Source of the DNA: a virus
Reading direction: 5' to 3' (one strand)
Length of the DNA: 60,880 nt
Virus record (IMG/VR): IMGVR_UViG_3300020392_000016
Location: 1 to 60,880 of that record
Below, in pieces: positions 18,925 to 26,429 of the stretch (position 1 is the first letter of the stretch; every line of letters begins with the position of its first letter). The position numbers and the translations under genes are program-made. Below the pieces are notes generated by a model. It searched no databases. It had not been told where the DNA came from and was given only the letters and a program-made list of their open reading frames with translations.

Positions 18925-20046
18925 ATGAGAGTACTGTTTTGGGTAGGCTATCGATTTGAAGACTGGAATAGCCAATCAGATGGTTTAGGTGGAACTGAAA
19001 TAGCAGTTTCTAAAGTAGCAGAGTCTTTAGCACAATATGGACATGAAGTTACAGTCGCAGGAGAAGTTATCTCAGGCGTACATAATCGTGTAACATGGTT
19101 AAGCCTTTCAGACTTTACGAACCAAAGCTTCAAAAAAGACCCTAACAGATTTGATATAGTAGTAGGAGTTAATTACTTACACTTCGTACAACTTCTAGAT
19201 GACGAAGGTTTAAAACCAAAACACTTAGTATTCTGGTTACACAATACAGAATGGCATGAATACTATAAAGGTGAAGTTCTAGATAACCAAATGGACTTAT
19301 TACACAGAATAGACACTGTGGTAACGCCCAGCGCATGGTCTAATCAACGATTTATGGAAACTTATATAACACCATTCCGTAATAGTCCTCGCCGCTGGAA
19401 TGGCTTAGTTCAATCACAGGTCAATGGTATCGATCCTCTTAAATTTAAAATGAAATGTGCTAAAGATCCTAATAAATTTATTTGGTCTTCTGCAGTTGAT
19501 AGAGGTTTAGATAAATTGCTTGACAATTGGTGGAGAGTTAAAGAGGCAATGCCAGAAGCAACACTAGATATTTACTATCCAAAATACTCTGACCCTCATG
19601 TTCAAGATGACAGAAATTGGTATAATATAAGTGGTATTCTAGATAAATTAGAAAATGTAAAAGATCTTGGTGTAAATGATATGGGAAGTGTAAGTCAAGA
19701 TGAACTTCATTTAGCTATGCAGAAAGCTAGTTATTGGATGTATCTTACTGATTACGAAGAGACCTTTTGTATTACAGCTTTAGAAATGCAAATGGCAGGA
19801 GTATTTTGTATTGTATCAGATACAGCAGCATTACCATTTGTAGTTAAAGATGGTATAATTGTACCTACTACAAATGATGAAACAATGTTTAAAAATTCGA
19901 TACAATTATTAAGCATGATGGACCAAGGTCTAAAGCATAAAGCTCTAAGAGATGCAAAAGAAAGAGCTAAATTATTCAACTGGGACTTAGTAGGTCAAAG
20001 TTGGCATGACATGTTAAAAACATATTTATTACATAGAGCAAAATGA
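18925..20046 (+). CDS. GT4-type (GT-B) glycosyltransferase
   Basis: A 373-residue protein. The N-terminal Rossmann domain includes DGLGGTEIAVSKVAESLAQYG, the glycine-rich loop common in GT4 enzymes. The C-terminal nucleotide-sugar domain includes the E-x7-E motif (YEETFCITALEMQ, E278/E279-E286) and GVFCIVSDTAALPFVV. It is translationally coupled (ATGA) to the GT25-lysyl hydroxylase downstream. This suggests a second sugar transfer, for example extension of a galactosyl-hydroxylysine as in animal collagen. The acceptor is inferred from position only. Confidence 0.85.
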   Translation: MRVLFWVGYRFEDWNSQSDGLGGTEIAVSKVAESLAQYGHEVTVAGEVISGVHNRVTWLSLSDFTNQSFKKDPNRFDIVVGVNYLHFVQLLDDEGLKPKHLVFWLHNTEWHEYYKGEVLDNQMDLLHRIDTVVTPSAWSNQRFMETYITPFRNSPRRWNGLVQSQVNGIDPLKFKMKCAKDPNKFIWSSAVDRGLDKLLDNWWRVKEAMPEATLDIYYPKYSDPHVQDDRNWYNISGILDKLENVKDLGVNDMGSVSQDELHLAMQKASYWMYLTDYEETFCITALEMQMAGVFCIVSDTAALPFVVKDGIIVPTTNDETMFKNSIQLLSMMDQGLKHKALRDAKERAKLFNWDLVGQSWHDMLKTYLLHRAK

Positions 20047-21464
20047 GAATTAACAAAATATACGTTATTAGTTTAGGAATATATTCTAAACCAAAATTAC
20101 AAGAAGCAATAGAAGCTAAATTAGAAGACATGGACTTCTTTGCTAATACAGGATATGAAATTCTTGAAGCATTTGATGGTAGAGATGGTGCAATTGAAGA
20201 TGGGTATTCTGTTTATCAAAACTGGGACTTAGGTAAAGGTACATGGAACGACTGGTGGCAAAGACCTGTTTTAGGTGGAGAAATCGGTTGTGCAATATCA
20301 CATAGAAAAGTATGGGAAAGAATTGTATTCGATGGACATGGTTTATCTTTAGTTTTAGAAGAAGACTTTATTATGAATGAGGGTGGTTCAATCGCAGCCC
20401 TACAAGACCCTCCGGTTAGTTCTAACTGGGATATTGCTCTATTAGGTAGAGATAAAATTGAAAGAGACGTAGAAGAAGCTACTATTGATAATGTATGGTG
20501 TAGGCCTAGACACTTCTATAATCTACATGCTTATGTAATTAAGAATTCAGATGTTGCTAAAAGACTTTTATCAGGTGGTTTAAAAGAGAATGTAATTCCA
20601 GTTGATGAATATGTAAGTGCTTTAGGTTATGCACATAGAAGAGAAGATGTTAGAAATATGTTTCCACCATCAATGACAATTATAGCTACACAAGACCCAA
20701 ATTTTGTAGTACAAAAGAGAGAAGGTACTCCATTCAGAGAGTCTAGCATTGAGCCAACTGATGGTTCTTCTCCAAACGACACAATTGACATACCTGCAGA
20801 TGCAAATGGTATGCCACCATCCCCAAATGATATGCCTACAAATGAAAATTATTATGAGATTCTAGACGTTTCCGATTGGGACGCATGGAAAGAAAAGTAT
20901 GTAAATCTGTCAGTAGCAAAAGGTGAATATGACTTAATGGTTTCCGATAGAGGAGACAATGTATTTGAGTTCCCATTATTTACCCCTAAATTCTGTAAAG
21001 AAGCAGTCGCTCTTGCAGAGTCAAAAGATAATTGGACTATAGACAGACATGAATTTTATCCAACCAATGATGTTTTACTACAAGACATTGGTTTAGATGC
21101 TATTTACAATAGAGTATTAGATGAAGTTGTTAGACCTTTAGCTATTCATTTATGGAATTTAGAAGGAGAGTCTTGGAAAGGTTTTTCAAATGAAAACTTT
21201 ATGGCAAGATATACGACAAGTAGACAATCACATCTATCACTGCACCACGATAGAAGCCATTTAACGATGGTTATTAAATTGAATGATGAATTTAGTGGTG
21301 GTGGAACTTGGTTCCCTCAGTATCAAAAGTTATCTAATCCAGCAGAGATAGGTACAGCAGTACTTCACCCTGGAATGATAACACACAGACATGGAGCCCG
21401 ACCAATCACATTGGGCAAGAGATACATTATCGTATCATTCATTCGCTCTCATTTAGAGCCTTAA
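20043..21464 (+). CDS. GT25 glycosyltransferase-lysyl hydroxylase fusion (PLOD/LH3-like)
   Basis: A 473-residue protein. Residues 1-235 are a GT25 domain: KIYVISLG, FDGRDG, LGGEIGCAISHRKVWERI, LVLEED (DxD equivalent, near 104), and HNL-like YNLHAYVIK with PVDEYVSALG. After a Pro/Asn-rich linker (236-275), residues 290-473 match the procollagen-lysine dioxygenase domain: VFEFPLFTPKFCKEAV, YPTNDVLLQDIG, H401-x-D403 (LHHDRSHLTM), SGGGTWFPQY, LHPGMITHRHG with H450, and R460 in GKRYIIVSF. The domain order equals vertebrate LH3/PLOD3, and mimivirus L230 has the same two activities. It should hydroxylate Lys in X-Lys-Gly and then glycosylate the hydroxylysine. The substrates are probably the two collagen-like fibres upstream. 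Confidence 0.93.
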   Translation: MRINKIYVISLGIYSKPKLQEAIEAKLEDMDFFANTGYEILEAFDGRDGAIEDGYSVYQNWDLGKGTWNDWWQRPVLGGEIGCAISHRKVWERIVFDGHGLSLVLEEDFIMNEGGSIAALQDPPVSSNWDIALLGRDKIERDVEEATIDNVWCRPRHFYNLHAYVIKNSDVAKRLLSGGLKENVIPVDEYVSALGYAHRREDVRNMFPPSMTIIATQDPNFVVQKREGTPFRESSIEPTDGSSPNDTIDIPADANGMPPSPNDMPTNENYYEILDVSDWDAWKEKYVNLSVAKGEYDLMVSDRGDNVFEFPLFTPKFCKEAVALAESKDNWTIDRHEFYPTNDVLLQDIGLDAIYNRVLDEVVRPLAIHLWNLEGESWKGFSNENFMARYTTSRQSHLSLHHDRSHLTMVIKLNDEFSGGGTWFPQYQKLSNPAEIGTAVLHPGMITHRHGARPITLGKRYIIVSFIRSHLEP

Positions 21465-21484
21465 TATACAAATAATTAATTAAT

Positions 21485-21913
21485 ATGAAACAAGAAATAA
21501 CATTACGCTCCATCACTGGAGACGACGGTCACTTAGTCTCTCCTGTTTTGAATGCAGGTAGAAAGAACTACTTAATTGACATTGACGGCACAATTACAGA
21601 TGATGTACCAAACGAAGAGCCAGAGAGAATGTCAGTAGTACTACCATATCAAGGAGCAAAAGATACATTAAATAAATGGTACGACGAAGGCCATGTAATT
21701 ACTTTCTTTACTTCAAGAACTGAAGATGTAAGAGATATTACAGAAGCTTGGTTAAATAAACATGGTTTTAAATACCATGGTCTATTAATGGGTAAACCTA
21801 GAGGTGGTAACTATCACTGGGTTGATAATCATATTGTTAAAGCTACACGATACGAAGGTAAGTGGGCAGATTTAGTAGAAGAAGAAAGAACAATAGAAGT
21901 ATTCCCATCTTAA
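21485..21913 (+). CDS. HAD-superfamily phosphatase
   Basis: A 142-residue protein. Motif I is LIDIDGTITD (D32, D34), motif II is the Thr/Ser after strand FFTSRT, and the acidic motif appears to be HWVDNHIV. It is small and capless, like phage phosphatases related to sugar or nucleotide phosphatases. It follows the collagen-modification genes, but the DNA between them has no clear terminator, so it may be co-transcribed. The substrate is unknown. Confidence 0.72.
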   Translation: MKQEITLRSITGDDGHLVSPVLNAGRKNYLIDIDGTITDDVPNEEPERMSVVLPYQGAKDTLNKWYDEGHVITFFTSRTEDVRDITEAWLNKHGFKYHGLLMGKPRGGNYHWVDNHIVKATRYEGKWADLVEEERTIEVFPS

Positions 21914-21920
21914 ACTCATA

Positions 21921-21931
21921 GATATATAATC
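21921..21931 (+). promoter_or_regulatory. Putative late promoter abutting the start codon
   Basis: GATATATAATC lies 1 nt before ATG. The same GATATATAATC-TATGAAA arrangement recurs at 25118. If the box is a -10 element, transcription would start at or inside the start codon, giving a leaderless mRNA. Confidence 0.5.
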
Positions 21932-21932
21932 T

Positions 21933-22874
21933 ATGAAAATCAAAGATTTCCAAACATTTCTTAATGAGAACACTGGAGGGCTTCACAAAGTCATCATGTG
22001 TGTTTCTAAAACTATATCAGATTTCGATTATGTAACTGATAAAGGTATGTACACTAGAAACTATATGACTCTATTCTCAAAAGGTGACAAGCCATATAAG
22101 GCTGATATGCCAGTAATTAATTTCTGTAATCTTCATACACAGAGATTACTAGATCTTGGTACACCTGAGGATCTAATCTATAATCCTAAAGAAAAGAAAC
22201 AGGAAATCTCATCAAAGGTTCGTTGGCATGAGATTCACAAAGATAGCAAATTTGTGCCTAAGACTGTGTCAGAACCAGAAGATATAGATCAGTTAAAATT
22301 CCCTATCATAGCAAAACCAGATAACAGATACTCTGGTATGGGTATTGAAAAGTTTGATACTCTAGAAGATGCTAAGAAGGCGGATCTTTCTGATTTTGAA
22401 GTCTTCAGCGAGAAGATAGACATCGATGAAGAACATAGGATAATTATGTGGAGAGGTGAACCTTTGCAATGGGTACAAAGAGTCCATGGCAATAAGGAGA
22501 CCAAAGAGATGACAAAGAAGAAAGAAGATAAACTCTATTTTAAGTATGTGTTAAAAGACGTAAATAAAATGCCAGAAGAATGGAATGAAGTATTTCAGGA
22601 AATGAACGAGGCACATGAAGGCTTAGACATATATTCAATAGACTTGGCGGTTGACACAGAAGGAAAACCACATGTAATAGAGATGTCCTCAGAGTTTGCT
22701 CCTCTCTATGGTGTAATGGCATTTATCTACAAAAAGGTCTATCAAGATTATTACAATAAAAAACTACATTCTACTGAAGAAGAGCAGATAGATATGTACC
22801 AAAAGAAAGATATTGACTCAACTTTGAGTTTTAACAAAAAATTTAAAAACAGATTTAGCGTAGACAATGGGTAA
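21933..22874 (+). CDS. ATP-grasp ligase with capsid-targeting-like N-terminus
   Basis: A 313-residue protein. The N-terminus MKIKDFQTFLNEN resembles the T4 internal-protein capsid-targeting sequence (MKTYQEFIAEA); cleavage after N11-E12 is predicted. The rest resembles an ATP-grasp enzyme: FPIIAKPDNRYSGMGIEKF (nucleotide-binding Lys about 128 and glycine-rich loop) and SIDLAVDTEGKPHVIEMSS (metal-binding Asp/Glu-x-Asn/Ser region). ATP-grasp enzymes join a carboxylate to an amine or thiol, for example adding amino acids to protein tails. I infer that this enzyme could be packaged in the head and delivered with the DNA. The substrate is unknown. Confidence 0.7.
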   Translation: MKIKDFQTFLNENTGGLHKVIMCVSKTISDFDYVTDKGMYTRNYMTLFSKGDKPYKADMPVINFCNLHTQRLLDLGTPEDLIYNPKEKKQEISSKVRWHEIHKDSKFVPKTVSEPEDIDQLKFPIIAKPDNRYSGMGIEKFDTLEDAKKADLSDFEVFSEKIDIDEEHRIIMWRGEPLQWVQRVHGNKETKEMTKKKEDKLYFKYVLKDVNKMPEEWNEVFQEMNEAHEGLDIYSIDLAVDTEGKPHVIEMSSEFAPLYGVMAFIYKKVYQDYYNKKLHSTEEEQIDMYQKKDIDSTLSFNKKFKNRFSVDNG

Positions 22875-23106
22875 ACCAAACTATCAATGCATGCACATTA
22901 GTATCTGGGTGCATCACATGCATATAGATCCACTATTTGATTTCTTGAATGGTAGGATTAAAGAAGCGCCGGATTGGTATCTGAGCGAGTCTAAATGCCC
23001 AGAGTCAATAACTGGAGGTTATGTTGAAATAACTCTTTCTTTTGAAGCATATTCATTACTTTCTTCCCATAAAGATTGGGAAGCTTCTGCAGGTTGGATG
23101 GCTTAA
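22867..23106 (+). CDS. Small hypothetical protein
   Basis: A 79-residue protein overlapping the end of the ATP-grasp gene by 8 nt. It is rich in His, Trp and Ser (MHISIWVHHMHIDPLFDFL, GGYVEITLSFEAYSLL). I recognise no family. The overlap and same strand imply co-expression. Confidence 0.6.
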   Translation: MGKPNYQCMHISIWVHHMHIDPLFDFLNGRIKEAPDWYLSESKCPESITGGYVEITLSFEAYSLLSSHKDWEASAGWMA

Positions 23107-23116
23107 AACAAAAATT

Positions 23117-23221
23117 ATGAAAAAAGGTAACAGAACAGACTACCTATTAAACCACAAAGGCAAGAAGTATAAAGCCAACAGTTTTATAGGATTAATCTGG
23201 AAGTTTATTAGAAACAAATAA
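23117..23221 (+). CDS. 34-residue basic small protein
   Basis: The open frame begins MKKGNRTDYLLNHKGKKYKA and ends FIRNK. It starts 11 nt after the preceding stop and ends 18 nt before a strong terminator, so it lies fully inside the transcript. Coding status is supported by position and by the clean start and stop only. Confidence 0.45.
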   Translation: MKKGNRTDYLLNHKGKKYKANSFIGLIWKFIRNK

Positions 23222-23239
23222 AACTTCGAACGTATAACT

Positions 23240-23269
23240 AACCGTCTAGGGTAACTTAGGCGGTTTTTT
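23240..23269 (+). terminator. Rho-independent terminator
   Basis: The stem ACCGTCTA / TTAGGCGGT (one G-T pair) with the loop GGGTAAC is followed by six T. Confidence 0.85.
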
Positions 23270-23291
23270 AGTATTTAAAGGAATAAAAGGT

Positions 23292-24023
23292 ATGTACACA
23301 TTAGACGAATTAAAAAAGATGATATTCATCGACATTGAAACAGCAACTCAAAAAGAGACGTTTCAAGAAATTATTGACGAGAACCCAGAACTCGAACAAT
23401 ACTGGAACTTAAAGACTATGCAACTGGTACAAAAGAACCCAGTTGAATTATCAGAATTTGAAGACCCACACAAAATGTGGCCTAGAATGGCTGGACTTAA
23501 TCCAGAGTGGGGTAGAATTGTTTGTATCTCTATTGGTCAATTACAGTTTGACGAAACAGGCTTTCCTAATGGTTTTAAGGCTGTCTCATTCAACGGAGAA
23601 GACGAGAAAGATATTCTTAAACAATTTTGCGAAATGTCCTCTAAGATTATGCAGAAATACCCAGGAATGAAATGGGTAGGTCACTTTATTAAAGGTTTTG
23701 ATATGCCATACATTATTAAGAGAGCTTTGATTAATGGTATATCAGTCCCATCACATTTTCATCTACACAAACAAAAGCCTTGGGAAAACTGTTTGCTCGA
23801 TACTAAAGAGACTTGGCAGTTCGGAGGTTGGGACTCTGCAAAATTAGGACTTATTTCAGAAGTTCTAGGTATTCCATCACCTAAAGACGCTATGTCTGGC
23901 TCAGAAGTATCTGAGTATTTTTGGAATGGTAAGCACGAAGAGATAAAAACTTATTGTGAGAAAGATATTAAGGCTACCGCAAATGTCATATTAAAGATTG
24001 CAGGCCTGCCAATATGTCACTAA
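23292..24023 (+). CDS. PolB-type 3'-5' exonuclease (DEDDy)
   Basis: A 243-residue protein. ExoI is IFIDIETAT (D14, E16), ExoII is WVGHFIKGFDMPYI, and ExoIII is YCEKDIKATANVIL near residue 219, giving the DEDDy set. The length and the ENPELEQYWNLK segment fit the predicted 3'-5' exonuclease family related to the DNA polymerase B exonuclease domain. It would remove nucleotides from 3' ends during repair or replication. It stands alone after a terminator. Confidence 0.85.
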   Translation: MYTLDELKKMIFIDIETATQKETFQEIIDENPELEQYWNLKTMQLVQKNPVELSEFEDPHKMWPRMAGLNPEWGRIVCISIGQLQFDETGFPNGFKAVSFNGEDEKDILKQFCEMSSKIMQKYPGMKWVGHFIKGFDMPYIIKRALINGISVPSHFHLHKQKPWENCLLDTKETWQFGGWDSAKLGLISEVLGIPSPKDAMSGSEVSEYFWNGKHEEIKTYCEKDIKATANVILKIAGLPICH

Positions 24024-24091
24024 AAATTTAGTAAACAGTGACATATCGTCACTAAAATTGCTTTGGCATACTTTTTTCACTATTAGTATTG
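24014..24091 (+). promoter_or_regulatory. Inverted-repeat operator and promoter of hsp20
   Basis: ATGTCACT (24014-24021) is the exact inverse complement of AGTGACAT (24037-24044), and a third half-site GTCACT follows at 24048-24053. The first half-site overlaps the end of the exonuclease gene. Downstream, TTG at 24063 and TAGTATTG at 24084 are spaced 18 nt apart, close to the Bacteroidota TTG-N19-TAnnTTTG promoter. A repressor-controlled promoter for the heat-shock gene is inferred. Confidence 0.5.
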
Positions 24092-24127
24092 TGCATAAGC
24101 ACATAAAACTAAATAAAAATTTAAAAA

Positions 24128-24511
24128 ATGTATTTAACAAATTTATCAAAACTAAATAATCAACTAGATGCTTTTGATGGTATCTTCGATTCATTCTTTA
24201 ATTTCCCTAACACTAGACCATCTACATGGACTACGATTAACTCTTTTGGAACTGACTATAGAGTAAATGATAATTCTTTAGAAATTTCTTTACCTGGTTT
24301 CACAAAGAAAGATGTTGATATTGCTGTAGATAATGGTGTTCTAACTGTTTCTTCAGATGTAAAAGAAGAAGGTTTTAGACAATCATTCAACAAATCATTT
24401 AGATTACCTGCTACTATTGATACTGATTCTATTTCAGCTTCAATGAAAGATGGTATTCTAACTATTGATTTTAAAAGAACTGATAACGTTAAGAAAATTA
24501 ACATCAAATAA
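24128..24511 (+). CDS. hsp20: Small heat-shock protein, Hsp20/alpha-crystallin
   Basis: A 127-residue ATP-independent holdase. It has a short N-terminal arm (1-40, FDSFFNFP), then an alpha-crystallin domain (about 43-120: SLEISLPGFTKKDVDIAV, GVLTVSS, SFRLPATIDTDSISASMKDG, ILTIDFK) and a terminal I-x-I motif (KINIK) used for oligomerisation. Hsp20 genes are common in marine T4-like phages. The gene is monocistronic with an unusual inverted repeat in its promoter region. Confidence 0.95.
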   Translation: MYLTNLSKLNNQLDAFDGIFDSFFNFPNTRPSTWTTINSFGTDYRVNDNSLEISLPGFTKKDVDIAVDNGVLTVSSDVKEEGFRQSFNKSFRLPATIDTDSISASMKDGILTIDFKRTDNVKKINIK

Positions 24512-24578
24512 TTGCAAAATAGTTGCCAAAAAGTTTTTCAGTGTCAGATTTTTTTATTATATTAGTACTGTAATTAAA
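24512..24578 (+). promoter_or_regulatory. Conserved early-type promoter element, copy A
   Basis: The first of six copies of an element with TTGCC(TCTAGA)TTTTT, then TGTCAGA, then TATATTAGTACTGTAATTAA. This copy is the most diverged in the left half (TTGCCAAAAAGTTTTTCAG). The start codon of the downstream small gene is about 18 nt away. Confidence 0.75.
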
Positions 24579-24596
24579 AACCAAAACTAATAAATT

Positions 24597-24731
24597 ATGT
24601 GGAATATCCTATATTTTGACTACGGTAAAGAAATTATTGACACTGCCGAAACTTTTAAAGAAGCCAAATACTTGCTAAAAGAATACAAGATGGCTTTCAA
24701 ATCTACTAACCTAAAAATATCAAAAGCCTAA
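24597..24731 (+). CDS. 44-residue small protein under the conserved promoter
   Basis: It begins MWNILYFDYGKEIIDTAETF and ends NLKISKA. It directly follows promoter copy A, and its stop codon overlaps the next start (TAATG), which strongly supports translation. The EIIDTAETFKEAKYLLKEYK segment looks like an amphipathic helix. No family is recognised. Confidence 0.65.
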   Translation: MWNILYFDYGKEIIDTAETFKEAKYLLKEYKMAFKSTNLKISKA

Positions 24732-25027
24732 TGGAAGACAATTTTAACATCGACGACTATATTAACGACCCAGACTTCGAGCAGAAGATGGAGGACTATA
24801 AAGAAAGAATGATTCATGAGGCTATTGAGCACAATTATGAGAACATGGCTAAGAATGGTATCTCAGACTGGCATGTAAGACACATGAACAAAGATGAGAT
24901 GACTCAGCTAAAAGAAACACTTCAGTTTATGATGAAGCACTTCTTAGAATACGAAGAGTATGAAAAGTGTATTTTGATGAAATCTGAGCTGGAAAAGGTA
25001 AATCAGATATTAGAGAAAGTGTCTTAA
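24731..25027 (+). CDS. Small acidic protein with EEYEKC motif (paralogue 1)
   Basis: A 98-residue, all-helical-looking protein. The C-terminus carries MMKHFLEYEEYEKCILMKS, a motif shared with the proteins at 27216 (YYEEKEDYEKCAQL) and 27764 (YFESLEEYEKCNKL). The pattern resembles the UVR (UvrB/C) helical hairpin, a protein-protein interaction motif. It is coupled to the 44-residue gene upstream. Function is unknown. Confidence 0.75.
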   Translation: MEDNFNIDDYINDPDFEQKMEDYKERMIHEAIEHNYENMAKNGISDWHVRHMNKDEMTQLKETLQFMMKHFLEYEEYEKCILMKSELEKVNQILEKVS

Positions 25028-25114
25028 GATATATAACTTAACGCACTACCACAACGGCGGTGCGGGCCCCCGAAATGAACCCGTAGGAAATCTAGCATTT
25101 CCGCGGGTTTTTTT
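25028..25114 (+). ncRNA. Candidate small GC-rich RNA
   Basis: A GATATATAAC box at 25028 is followed by about 70 nt that are far richer in G+C than the surrounding DNA. This stretch has no useful open frame and contains two stable hairpins: CGCAC...GTGCG (25042-25064) and AACCCG...CGGGTT with inner GGAAAT/ATTTCC, ending in seven T. The arrangement of promoter-like box, structured RNA and terminator fits a phage small RNA. It could instead be the trailer of the preceding gene. Confidence 0.45.
25078..25114 (+). terminator. Rho-independent terminator
   Basis: The stem AACCCG-TA-GGAAAT / ATTTCC-G-CGGGTT with the loop CTAGC is followed by TTTTTTT. It is the strongest terminator in this part of the window. 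Confidence 0.9.
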
Positions 25115-25117
25115 ATT

Positions 25118-25128
25118 GATATATAATC
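25118..25128 (+). promoter_or_regulatory. Putative late promoter abutting the start codon
   Basis: GATATATAATC lies directly after a terminator and 1 nt before ATG, identical in layout to the one before the ATP-grasp gene. Confidence 0.55.
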
Positions 25129-25129
25129 T

Positions 25130-25684
25130 ATGAAATACATATTAACATTGGAAAAGTACAGAGCATATATAGACTTCGAGGCCATGCGTGGTAAATGGGG
25201 AAGTCCTGTAGACATGCGTGCTGATGTAGAATTCTGTTTAGGCAGATTACTACCTAAAGATAATCTAATTAAAAACATTGAAGATCAGTCTTCAGATAGA
25301 GGTATCAAGTTCTTTGTTGAATTAAAAGGTGGTGACCATATCCACATGTACAAAGTATCTGACTGGCAAAGATCTCCAGAAGATGGTTGGGAATACTACT
25401 TCAATAAAAAGAAGATGGACTACTATAGTCTGTACACAATGTTAGAAGATGAGTATCAATCTAAGCTAGAACAATTCTTAAAGTATTTTAAGTCCTATGA
25501 CTTCTATGCACAATATATTGATAATGGTCGTCAGTGGAAAGCTGCTACTGCAAACAATGATAGATTAGCAGACAGATACAAAGCTCTTTCAAAATCAGAG
25601 CAGAAAAAAGCTAAAAAAGAAATTCTAAAACATTTCAAGTCTAAAGAATTAAGACCTGATGTGGATAGAGTTTTCCCAGGATAA
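25130..25684 (+). CDS. Hypothetical protein with MKYI N-terminus
   Basis: A 184-residue charged protein opening MKYILTLEKYRAYIDFEAM. The first residues fit the MKYI-type N-terminus of the putative packaged proteins, but no [LIV]NE site follows. The C-terminal 40 residues are very basic (KSEQKKAKKEILKHFKSK), which would suit DNA binding inside a capsid. It heads a small operon of similar genes behind a late-type promoter. No family is recognised. Confidence 0.6.
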   Translation: MKYILTLEKYRAYIDFEAMRGKWGSPVDMRADVEFCLGRLLPKDNLIKNIEDQSSDRGIKFFVELKGGDHIHMYKVSDWQRSPEDGWEYYFNKKKMDYYSLYTMLEDEYQSKLEQFLKYFKSYDFYAQYIDNGRQWKAATANNDRLADRYKALSKSEQKKAKKEILKHFKSKELRPDVDRVFPG

Positions 25685-25685
25685 T

Positions 25686-26024
25686 ATGAAGTATTTAAAC
25701 ACATTTGAGTCTTTTGTAAATGAAGGAAGACCATTCTTTCAAGATACTCCTAATGAGTTTGCTTATTTAGATTTCAAAAAATGGGCTTACAAGAAAAGAG
25801 GTGATATTAAGAATAGACTAAAAGATATTGATGATGGTTCATTCTTCTTTATAGAACTTAAGAAGATTTGGATGGACTGGGCAAACAGGAATGCAAAGGA
25901 ATGGAGTTATGTTCATTCAACTCCAGTTGCTGAGAAAGACTTTGGTAGAGCTCTAGCTTCTATGATGAAGTCAGATAATTTAATTATCAAAAAAGCTGGT
26001 AATAAACTTACAGATCTTAAGTAA
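25686..26024 (+). CDS. Putative capsid-targeted internal protein
   Basis: A 112-residue protein. I chose ATG at 25686, 1 nt after the upstream stop, because it gives MKYLNTFESFVNEG, matching the family targeting peptide with V-N-E (11-13) as predicted cleavage site. The mature part would be small and basic (KKWAYKKRGDIKNRLKD, NLIIKKAGNKLTDLK). Resemblance to T4 internal proteins is by N-terminal logic, not by sequence of the mature part. Confidence 0.65.
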   Translation: MKYLNTFESFVNEGRPFFQDTPNEFAYLDFKKWAYKKRGDIKNRLKDIDDGSFFFIELKKIWMDWANRNAKEWSYVHSTPVAEKDFGRALASMMKSDNLIIKKAGNKLTDLK

Positions 26025-26278
26025 TGAAATATCTACAATTATTTGAAGACTTTGCAAAAGATGAACCTGAATTAGAAAGAATTAGACAATTCAAAGGTTC
26101 TATTCAAGATCTGGATGACTGGCTCAGATCAAAGGTGGGTGAAACAAACCCATACAAAGACACTATAATGGTTAACGGTCCCCATGCTGGACAGAAGGAT
26201 AAATCAATTCCTTACCAAGATTTCCAAAATGGAGAGTCCGATTTAATAAAGAATAGACATGGACGAAAAGACAGCTAA
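26024..26278 (+). CDS. Small hypothetical protein with MKYLQLFEDF N-terminus
   Basis: An 84-residue protein, start-stop coupled (TAATG) to the gene before. The N-terminus MKYLQLFEDFAKDEPE is a degenerate version of the capsid-targeting peptide, lacking the NE site. The remainder is polar, with no recognisable domain. Confidence 0.55.
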   Translation: MKYLQLFEDFAKDEPELERIRQFKGSIQDLDDWLRSKVGETNPYKDTIMVNGPHAGQKDKSIPYQDFQNGESDLIKNRHGRKDS

Positions 26279-26429
26279 AGAAATAGCAAAACAACTTAAG
26301 AGAATTGCAGATGCAATGGAAGCACAGGGTAAACGTGATATTCTTGCAGAAAAGAGAAGAGCTAAGTTAGAGTCTTTGCAAGTAATAGATATTCGTAAAA
26401 GAAACAATTCTAAATCTGATATAGAGTGA
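26259..26429 (+). CDS. 56-residue helical small protein
   Basis: It begins MDEKTAKEIAKQLKRIADAM and ends KRNNSKSDIE. It overlaps the previous gene by 20 nt and the dnaJ start by 4 nt (GTGA), so it fills the gap exactly and is very probably translated. One long amphipathic basic helix is predicted. No family is recognised. Confidence 0.6.
   Translation: MDEKTAKEIAKQLKRIADAMEAQGKRDILAEKRRAKLESLQVIDIRKRNNSKSDIE

Noticed and set aside
25040-25114. tRNA gene in the GC-rich intergenic stretch
   Set aside because: No cloverleaf, no T-loop GTTCGA-type sequence and no acceptor pairing; two independent hairpins instead.
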